DNA of 64,000 bases from Anaspis maculata (taxonomy: Eukaryota; Arthropoda; Insecta; Coleoptera; Scraptiidae). Made by a program: the position numbers and the translations under genes. Positions 55,479 through 64,000 of the stretch are shown one piece after another; the stretch's first letter is position 1; the number at the start of each line of letters is the position of its first letter. The stretch is taken from contig OX421965.1 of assembly GCA_949128115.1 (NCBI GenBank), positions 30,065,681 to 30,129,680 on the forward strand. Direction: 5' to 3'. The notes beneath the pieces are model-generated. The model had not been told where the DNA came from. It did not search any database and was given only the letters and a program-made list of their open reading frames with translations.

Positions 55479-57641
55479 TTACGTCTGATATTGCAGCATT
55501 GGTGCCGCTAAATTTGGATGGTGCGACGTGTTCATTCTGAGGGCGGAAAGGCTTTTGTTGTACCATTCATCTTCAGCACTCATGCCTGCAAAAATAAAGA
55601 CGCATTAGTTTTTCTCACGGTTTTTCCATAGTATCGTTCTATCGTTACACTACTGGTCGATTTTATGTTATTTCAATTGACGGGACGCGATCGCCTGAGT
55701 CGAAAAACGCGCCAACACGGTGCAGCTTACAAGCCTTGTACGTGCATATTTCAAAAGATATTGAGGTGTGGTTTTCTATATTTGATGAAAGAAAGTTTGA
55801 CAATGCCAAACGTATCTTGAAAATTTGAGTTCGATGAGAAGCAAGTCCTCTAAGTGGTGACAAGTTTCAAGCATTTCGAATTTAGTTCTCCTTGTCCTAT
55901 CCGAAAAAGCTGAACGACAGATGTTAGCCTGATGTCTCTTGTATTTAGGTTCAAAATTTCAGATCAATGCCACCACTGTGGACCACATGATAGGGTTAAC
56001 GATGACGCGGTTTTCATTGTTTCGCTGGGCAAATCCGATCAAGGCTCAATTCCCTCGGCGCGCAGCCAGACGGGACTGCATCAAAATCTTCCAAGTGAAA
56101 CGCCGTTAAAACGGCAGTTCTAGGAAAAATCCATTAATGCAGTTTTGAAGACCAGAGAATGTATCACGAAAAAGTCTGTAGAGTCATATTTCTATAATTA
56201 TAATATTTTATATTTCAATTGATGATTGAACCTCATGTCAATGTTAAATGAACTAGCATTTTATTTTTAGCCATCATTCGTTTTTAAAATATGAATTTGA
56301 TGAGGTTACGTTGGAATAATTCCAATTTACAATTGGAAAACATTTAAAATCGTTCTTGGCAATCAGAATTTATTGGCTTTTTGACTTTGGAATGATATTA
56401 GGTACTTCATGATGAAGAACTTAATATAAAATTGTGGGTTTCAAGACAGGTGAAACACTGACGGTGGTAATGATTGATTCATTTTCCATCGACCTACTCT
56501 GGGATTTAAGACGGCGTGGAAATTGTTAAAAAGCCTAGATTTGCCGGAAATAACGTCGTTTCCGGTTAGATGCACTAAGATTACGGACGGCGGCGTCAAG
56601 ACGTTCCATTTCCGGTTTGGGATGAAATTTTGATCGCAGCAGTGAAAATCCGGTCATACTTGTTCCTTGCGCCTCTCTGGCACGTTATTGGAACATTTCA
56701 TCATGGCTCATTTAGCTGCACTAGCTTATTGCTATTATTGAACACTTTTCTGTGGATAGGTGTAAGTAGCTACTATTAAAGAAGACCACAACACAAAAAT
56801 CGAGTCTATATTTTATTTGACTAACTCATGGGGAAGGTAGTTTAAGAGTATACGGAACAAATCTAAGTTTTCTAGACGAGTCCGATCAGCCGATAAAACG
56901 TTTTGAAAATATTATAATGACGTCACTTGGGAACTCCGCCTCACTTTCCACCTCCGATTTTCACCTATCACGTTCCCATGGTCTTGTTATTGCTATTGTC
57001 GTTTTGACAAACGTCATTATCTTCAAACAATCAGTAATAATTATGGCAGGCTTGAAACCGTCGTCGTCTCATCGGCAACGGAATCAGATACAGGTATGCC
57101 CGTGAGTAGCTATAGGTAGCCCGTGAAAATTTGCCCCTCTGGCGTCATTGTCGTTCCTAATTATAACCGAAGTGTTATAACCGCAGCGCCCGCCACGAGA
57201 TAAGTAAATCTACAAGACCCTATGCAATCTATCTAGTTTTTTCAACTCTTTTATCTGAGACCAACTTGTATTTTGTGTTGTGGTCTTCTTTAACGACATA
57301 AAAAACTGAACGACAGATGTGACAGATGTTTGATGTTTTAAAATTTTCTCCACGTTGCGGATCATCCGCATGCTGAAAAGTTCAAGAGACGTGCAGTAAG
57401 GATAACGAATCTTTCTGCTACATCTGGGATAACACTGAAGCTTTATTCCCAATATAAAAATGTAAAATGTCATTCATCTGGCGTTCAGTTTTTTGTGTCG
57501 TTAGTGGTAAGTAGGATCTAATGCTAGGAAATGTCACTACTCACTCATTGCATCTTGTCTCATCCCAGCCACTGTGGACATGTTGGTGCCATGGGACATA
57601 GAAAATGATTGCGCCATTCCTGGATACGAACTTGTGGTCAT
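55479..57641 (-). CDS. Two C-terminal coding exons of an unidentified gene (5' part not found)
   Basis: Minus-strand exon 57641-57545 (97 bp) has acceptor TTGTTTCCAG and donor GTGAGT; exon 55585-55479 has acceptor TTTTTGCAG and ends in TAA. They join A|GC (Ser) in phase. The upstream exon reads MTTSSYPGMAQSFSMSHGTN and ends MRQDAM; the last exon reads MSAEDEWYNKSLSALRMN, then TSHHPNLAAPMLQYQT. The Met/Ser/His-rich, low-charge tail resembles C-termini of developmental transcription factors. The KSLSALRMN stretch is faintly like the OAR tail of paired-class homeodomain proteins, but I cannot assign a family. Splice strength and phase make a real gene likely. Upstream exons, in phase 0, should lie further right, possibly beyond the window. 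Confidence 0.5.
56780..57289. mobile_element. TTAA-flanked DNA element (510 bp) in the intron of the unidentified gene
   Basis: Inverted ends AGAAGACCACAACACAAAA and TTTTGTGTTGTGGTCTTCT, flanked by TTAA at 56776-56779 and 57290-57293. TTAA target duplication is typical of piggyBac-type elements, but the termini do not look like canonical piggyBac ends. Non-coding. Confidence 0.8.
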
Positions 57642-57885
57642 CTGGAAACAATAAATCGTATTGCAATAAAACTGTGATATATACGCTCCGCACAGAAACA
57701 GCAGTAGCGCCACCAAACAATAAAAATGTGAGTTTTGGCAGATCTGTAGAATCTGGCATGTGACACTCTTGTCAACTGTCGGTCATTGCGTTTTCAAGTG
57801 AAGTACTCTGTCATCTGTTGAATATTAAAAAATGTCAGTCAGATGGCACATTCTGCATATTCATGAATTTACTATTTAATTATTC

Positions 57886-58320
57886 AAAATCAATCCGATG
57901 GATTGGAACCAGATTTGGCAGGAAGCAACACAACAAAAAAGTCGAACTAATTCTGCAGTTGCAGTTTTCCACCATTTTCCAGTCGGGTGTTATGAATTTT
58001 CAAAATTTCTCGTAGCCGTTGCCACCGGAGAGGACTTCCCACCCTGATGGTTATTTTGACCAGGAAGCTCGCTTTTGATGCCAAGACTCCACTCAAAAAT
58101 TCATTTCTGCTCGGGGATCGACTTTTTCGTATTATTCCAACTGATATCGAGAGTATAGATTAGATTGGGCATCCTGTAGATCCATTTTCAAAATCGACAC
58201 GTTTCAGTTTTCCGACGGTAGTTTTTTCGAAATGAAATTCACACATTCCGTGAATTTGGAAAAATTGCAATGCAAACTTCGACATGCGGTGAGCTCCACG
58301 AAATATTCATTTTAGGTGCA
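57886..58320 (+). repeat. Dispersed repeat family, plus-strand copy
   Basis: Inverse of 41440-41899: GATGGATTGGAACC, TTTTCCAGTCGGGTGTTATG, GACCAGGAAGCTCGC, CACACATTCCGTG. Part of it (57886-58010) also matches 49735-49870. Confidence 0.65.
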
Positions 58321-59962
58321 GACATGCTGGGAATAAAAGTTGGAGAAAAGATTGAGTTAATTTTTGGGAGAGAAATTTTCGTTTCACAATTTTTTTTAAA
58401 GAAAATGTGACTGGTTCTTGAATATTTTCTAACTTTTTATTCCGATTTCCCGGGAGTTTTTCTACATTTTCCAAAACCAACCTGGGTTATACCGAGACCG
58501 CCGGACTAAATGATGGGAGCTTAAAGTGAAGCCCTAACAACAAGATGATTTGGAAAAAGATTCAAGGTTTTCCCGGAAAATTCAAATTTTCTATTTTCTG
58601 CAAATTATTTTCAATCTTTCTCTCTAATTCCAACTTACCACCCGAAGGGACGTTTCGAACAAAATTTTCTATAGGTTCCTGGATACTTGGTCGGAAAAGT
58701 TTTGGGGTCAAGTGTCAACACGTTATACCAACCCCCTCCCCCTGGTACTACTTGGTGGTATATACCAGCTGTGTTCTCTTTACTACTTATCTGAAAAAGA
58801 ACTATCAAGATGCGGATTTCTTGAACAGATTTCTCTCAAAAACCGTGAAAATAAGGACTGTTCAATTTATTTTTCTTTCTCTGATCTAGAAATAAGTGAA
58901 ACTCCATACTTAATTATCAGCAATTTGAGACACCCCGCACAATCAACTTTATAGGTACTTTTACGTGAATGTGTAGTAGATACTTAAGTACTCATTTATG
59001 CAGATTCTCACGCGAACAAGCTTTTGTACAATCCATTAAGCCTACACGGGGAACGAATTGAACTTAATTATTATACACTGTGATATGAAATTACTGATAC
59101 AGGCGTCATTCTGTTTTTATCTATGTGAAATCTAAAGCAATCGTAATTCTTTGATGTGATGAGTCAAAATAAACATCTCGTAAGTGTATAAAGAATGATT
59201 GGTTTTCAAAACAATCCTATAATGCTGAAGACGCAGACAGCTTTCCAAACTATAGGAATAAGATAAGTTTTGGGCATCGTACGGAACAAGTCGGTTCAAG
59301 ACCACACAAATCAAAGTTTTTTGCTCTCTTCGTAAGTGTGACAATATTTACCGGTGATTTGTGAGTTCCTGGGACTTCAAATTTTTAAGGGGGTCCTTAG
59401 GCCCCCCTAACCAAAATATGGCGAGACGTCATGTTTACATTTGGAAAGAAGACCATGAAGACCACTCATACCAAATTTCATGTCTTTATCACAAATCAAA
59501 CAGATTGTAATGAACTTGGTTACTAACCCTCGGACTATACTTAATCAACACTGTTAATTGGAAATTAAAGCGACTTCCGTGTTTTTTTCCGGGAAATACG
59601 AGTTAGAGGTTCAAACGAAGGTCTGGTCATGCCCTGCAGTATATACCAACAGTTCTGAGCCAACAATGCAGCTCTAGTGTGACAAAAACGAGAATACCAT
59701 TTTCGGACTAGTTGCAGCAAACATGATATACTTTGACAGCGCCGCATGAAGAATGCTCAACTGGGATTTTCGGGGATTTTGAGTATGTGGTAGAGAATGA
59801 AATTCTGAATCGATATCTGCTATAAAATTCCATGAAATAATTTTTTCAAGGTTTGGGGTCTTTTTTGACTATCTTTACTGCACTATTATGGAAGTTTGAA
59901 TTCACCATCTACTACTCGATTATATCCCATACACTTTCTATTTTCAGTAGAATGACTTTTTA

Positions 59963-60097
59963 TAGCAAAAAATAATAACAAGGTGGGGGGCTACGGCTAC
60001 GGCCTGTTTGATGGCACCTTCAAAGTTTTGGAGCGAAACTATCAGCGGCCATCAGCCGTATCCTCCCAGGGCTCCAGCTTGTCACTTTATTTTTGCT
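59963..60097 (+). mobile_element. MITE with AGCAAAAA / TTTTTGCT ends, copy 2
   Basis: Same family and orientation as 44759-44900. The block GTTTTGGAGCGAAACTATCA is identical in both, and AGCCGTATCCTCCCAG follows in each. Confidence 0.75.
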
Positions 60098-61429
60098 CCA
60101 AAAAGTCATTATGGGATATACACTTTGATCTATGAGATTTGCGAAACGCAACTGCAATTCTTATTGTGAACCTGATACCTATTTAATATTAGGTAAATTG
60201 TAGATAGGTACTAAGTAGTGGTCTTGCTACCCGTAATCTACCATGAAATCAGAATATACTAACGTGTACCAGGTACATAGTTATCTATTATTGTAGTACA
60301 TCTTGCAAATTCCAGGAAAGGAATCATTGTCATGTTTCTTTTTGCGCAAGAAGGCCTTTACTTTTGGTTTTGGTTTTTACGTGTGAATTCATTCCCCATG
60401 TAAAAATGATGCGGTTTCTATGGCGCCAACCAATCGCAGGAGCGGAGACAGGCTGTTGCCATTGGAATCCCATGTGAATTCATCTCGCCGGTTTCAAAAA
60501 TATGGACCCTGAAGTATTTAATGGTAGCCCAGTCATTATGGTTTTAAACCTTGAATGAATTCGTTACAGGCTGAATTTTTGGTTAGGGGTCCTATGTATC
60601 TTAAGAAAAACATATCAAAATCCTGGGCAATTTTCGGCCCAGGAAAAATTTTTATGGGGCCCTAGGGGGCTCGATTCGTGAAAATCGACCGTTTTTGTTG
60701 ACTAGAGGTGACTCGTAAACGGTTATTCTACGACTTGAATGTCTCTAGTCAAATTGAGGAGCGTTAAATTTTGAAGCAAATGATGCCACGCAGCCATTGC
60801 TATGCAATAAACGGTTACCGAAATACATGCAGCATGCAGCCTTCGAAAGTCTACCCCGAAAATCGTTCGACGTTGTCAGCTGAATTCTGGCCGTCAAGCT
60901 ACAGGTGCTCACTCAAGAGGCTATACTGTCATTGTCCGTGAACGGATAATCTTGCCCCAAACTGTTCTTGAACGATAATTGAACCGGCTTCAATATGCTT
61001 TGACTGCGGTCGTGCCGTCGCAATTTGTATCTTGGATGTAATCAGCGGTCTAAGTCGGTACTGGATCAATCGCGAGACCTTCAAAAAGCGCATTTTTTCC
61101 GTTCCTGTCTTGTCATTGAATCTGCTTTTCTTGCAGGTAAACGCTGTTAACGGAATATTATGTGGAATAAAGTGTACCTACATGTTCGGTTTTACTTTAT
61201 ACTTTCCAGATATCTTAGCTGAAAGAAAAAAATATGAATAAATCAACTCGAAGAAAAGGGAGAGTGAGAATGCGACTAATGCAGGCGAGACTTCCTCATC
61301 GACTCTGCTGAAATCCCCGAGACGCTCGTTCGACCTTGAATCGTCGTCGCAGAACGGTGCCAGCAGTGTATGTGTGTGATTAGCCATTGCAGGTAAATTA
61401 ATTAAGTGAGGTCAAACAGGTCGGATGAT

Positions 61430-61865
61430 TAGTTTAGCAAAGACCGCACTTCCTCTGAGCGACGGTAGTCATCGTCCGCCGCACAGGCCGCCGCGACGCC
61501 GCCGCCAGCTAGATGATGCCTGCCGCCCCCTTCGTCGGCCCTCTCCTCTCTCCTCCACGTTCCTTCTGCCCGCGTGCCTCTGCCGCCCCGCCGTCATCAT
61601 CCAAATAATATGCAAATAAATTTCCCGCTGCAAATTGGATACGGCTCGGCCGGATTAAGACCGGAGAATTGTGCCGCCGTCTGCACGCAAAACCATTCGT
61701 GTTATGGGCCGGTTCACAAAAGGATTGCCCGTGCTCGCGGGCGGCGCTGTTGCTGCTTGCAGCCGCCGCCCGGATATGCGACGAATGTTCCTTCTTCCTT
61801 CTTTTCAGCTAGCAGCATCCCATCCCGTCCTCCATCCTAGCTGTGCGCCGCAGCCTCAAAGCCTC
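61430..61865. promoter_or_regulatory. CpG-rich block with an octamer (ATGCAAAT) site
   Basis: Strikingly GC- and CpG-rich against AT-rich flanks. It includes GCCGCCGCGACGCCGCCGCC near 61486, a perfect POU-type octamer ATGCAAAT at 61610-61617, and GCTCGCGGGCGGCGCTGTTG near 61733. Several frames are open across it only because stops are rare at this composition. It could be a promoter, a CpG-rich 5' UTR exon or a conserved enhancer; which gene it serves is unknown. Confidence 0.4.
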
Positions 61866-62018
61866 AAATCCGGGTGCCTTATAAATTATACGCGATTTGG
61901 TGTGAATTTGCAGGAAGTGCTTTGCAAATAAAACGCATGAGCCTCTTTATGACGCGACACTCAAACCGGGCACAAAAACCTGCTGTCGGGAGAAGCTGGC
62001 TTGCTGAACAAAATAGTA

Positions 62019-62155
62019 GCGTTTACACGGACGGTTTTGGCCCGCGGATTTCGGAAAAAGCCTAGTAGCCAAATGGATGTGATGTTCGGATAATGCTATG
62101 AAAACTGGCTGGGAACGCTGTGAAAACCGCAATCCAAAACTGACCATGTAAACGC
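62019..62155. mobile_element. MITE with GCGTTTACA ends (~137 bp)
   Basis: Ends AGCGTTTACACGGACGGTTT and AAACTGACCATGTAAACGCT are inverted with few mismatches. Non-coding interior. Confidence 0.6.
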
Positions 62156-62339
62156 TCCAATATAGCACTTTTGGTGAAAAATGCAAGAAGGTAGGTTTCA
62201 TCATCATGTTATCCCTCACTAAGAAAGCCCTATTGCAAAAACTGAAACCATTCAATGCTGAAATGCTTTGGGAAAGCCAGGCCTATTCGTATTGGACACA
62301 TGCGTTCTAGACTAGGCAGAAAATTGGAAATTCTAAAAG

Positions 62340-63430
62340 AGGAGATCGAGGCCTGGAAATCACTCCTAGAAGCAAATCATGTATCAATTGGTTAACAGGT
62401 TGTTTCTTAGGTTTTTGACCTCGTTTTGGACCCTTCTCAATACGACTCTTCTCGAAAATTTAGCCCTTGCCCCTTAAATCCAAGATGGCGGAAAGCTGAG
62501 GGTAAAAACTGGGTGCGCGCACAAGAAACCCATTTCCGGCTCGATTTTTCGCAAAAATAGTACTATTCTTATGCTTTCGGGGTCGTAGAAACTGGCCAAT
62601 TTCAATGACCTCTGGGAGACCCTCGGGGAGACCATTCGGTCTGAAATTCGTGTTGTCTAACTTTCAAGGGCAAATCAGCAACTAATCTCTACTGATCTAA
62701 TAACCTAAGATAAAATCATGTTACAGTTAGTTAACAGGTTGTTACTTGCATGCGTTCTCAACCCTGCTGATTGCAATTAGGTGAGTTAACGTTGAAATTT
62801 TCACCCGTAGTGCCTAAATTCAAGGTGGCGCATAGTCGGAGAAAAGTGATGATAGCGCACAAAAACGCATTTCTGGCTCGATTTTTCTCAAAATTCTTCA
62901 AACTTCCTATTCATATGTTTCCGAAGTTGTAGAAAGAGGGGGGGGGGGCAATTTTGAAGACATCTTGATGCCCATTCTGGCTCATTATACCTGCTCTCTA
63001 ACTTTGAAGGGAAATTCAGAAGCAGATTTTCGAAATCCTTTATGATCAAATTATGCAACGACAACGATCAGTTTACAGGTTGTTGATGCTACGCCAGTGC
63101 TCAAGTCGAGTTGTCTCTAGTAACATTTTGAAAAATGTCGCTTGGGGTAGGTATAGGGGATCCAAGATAAGAGATATACATAATTGGGCCCATATGCAAA
63201 AATGTTCCAGCATTCAAATCATCGTTTATATTTTCTAATTGTCTACACTGATTATTTGCCACTAAAACTTGTACAATACCAATTCTAGGCCAAATGACCA
63301 CCCACATAGGTCTTTGAAATTATTCTAATCATCTTCTACAACCCCAAAAACATTGAATAGGGAATATTTTATGAAAAATCGAACCATTATTGCGTTTTTG
63401 TGCGCTATCACCACTTTTCTCCAACTAAAC
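62340..63430. repeat. Diverged direct and inverted copies of a ~360-bp repeat
   Basis: The order TTAACAGGTTGTT, AAGATGGCGGA, GCGCACAAGAAAC, GGCTCGATTTTTC, AACTTTCAAGGG at 62394-62680 recurs at about 62729-63015. A third, inverted piece (GAAAAATCGAAC, CGTTTTTGTGCGCTATCACC) lies at about 63370-63425. Confidence 0.7.
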
Positions 63431-64000
63431 TCCGCAACAAATATGTTGTCGCAAGGGAAAAATTGGTCCGACTTTGGACCACAATAACTTTTGAATGACA
63501 CAGGCCATTCCGATTTTGTTTTGACAGTAAGTGAGATCAGTTTTTCCGTAATTCACCTCTAAGAGGTGAAGATCAGAAAGCTTTAGGTAAAATATCTACA
63601 GGGTGAAATTTAAAACAGTGCAGAATTATAGCGAATTCAACGAACCCCTGTTTTCAGAATAATTTTTTTTCTTGAATGTAAATGAAAGGATCATAAAGCG
63701 CGATGCTTTGGCCTGCGCCCAGTTTTAAAATTTTTGAAATGGAACTCTGGTTCTGATTTTATGATTTTTTTTCTCTTGGAGGATGCTGATTTATCCTATC
63801 GCTACAAGGAAGACTATGTTAGCCTAGGGGGCCTGTCATCATCAAAACCTGGAATTGACCATCAGCATCAAGTTCAGGAGGTCAAAATTACAAAGAAAGC
63901 TTGTTTCAATTGTGAAAATCTGATCAAATTCAATTTTCAAGGAAAACACCTGTGTAGCCCATTTTGAATGGGCCCCCTTTTTGAAGCCTTGATCAAAGTT

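Larger units (their letters stand above)
57642..64000. other. Right-hand region with no complete gene
   Basis: It contains a dispersed repeat (57886-58320), a MITE copy (59963-60097), a repeat fragment shared with 25390 (60400-60515), a CpG-rich block (61430-61865), a MITE (62019-62155) and direct repeats (62340-63430). A plus-strand frame at 61242-61376 with Ser-rich, coding-like composition has no clear acceptor. Segments 58330-59950 and 60520-61230 show nothing recognisable. Confidence 0.6.

Noticed and set aside
61425..62065. Overlapping plus-strand frames of 63-88 codons in the CpG-rich block
   Set aside because: Several frames are open at once, which reflects low stop-codon density at high GC, not coding.
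63734..63967. 77-codon plus-strand frame at the right edge
   Set aside because: No recognised motif and no splice context; it could be an exon but cannot be supported.

Overview
The window is a stretch of eukaryotic, almost certainly insect, nuclear genome. Beetle-type is my inference, from protein character, introns mostly 52-60 bp long and the repeat content; no species can be named. It is AT-rich, with GC-richer islands at the coding exons. It holds four recognisable housekeeping or chromatin genes, two terminal exons of a fifth unidentified gene, and a very dense load of transposable-element debris, mostly short inverted-repeat and foldback elements.

Layout. 1-2110 is a degenerate higher-order tandem array, followed by a 16-bp minisatellite (2158-2308). 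A PPM-family (PP2C) Ser/Thr phosphatase gene runs 5070-16139 (+); its two coding exons are split by a 10.1 kb intron that contains a ~3.8 kb palindrome, further foldbacks, a tRNA-like SINE and a decayed Ty3/gypsy pol. Convergent to it, the CoREST corepressor gene occupies 40230-17987 (-) in seven coding exons. Two of its introns (11.5 and 7.3 kb) hold most of the repeats, and one internal exon encodes a GATA-like Cys4 zinc finger. mRpL41 (40715-41317, +) is divergent from CoREST, and the two share a ~480 bp intergenic region that probably holds both promoters. Lipoyl synthase (45926-54192, +) follows in six exons with a 6.9 kb last intron full of foldbacks and a gypsy fragment. From 54.2 kb to the end no complete gene is visible. 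There is a Penelope-type hammerhead ribozyme motif (55150-55199, -), two spliced C-terminal exons of an unknown gene (57641-55479, -), a CpG-rich block with an octamer site (61430-61865) and dispersed repeats.

Functional links. mRpL41 (mitoribosome) and lipoyl synthase (mitochondrial lipoate) are both mitochondrial; CoREST is a nuclear corepressor that bridges LSD1 and HDAC1 in related species; the PPM phosphatase is a signalling enzyme. Nothing suggests co-regulation beyond the shared CoREST/mRpL41 intergenic region. The most unusual content is the nested palindromes. Several have later insertions in only one arm, so the other arm preserves the empty target site, and those inside introns should be transcribed into long hairpin RNA.
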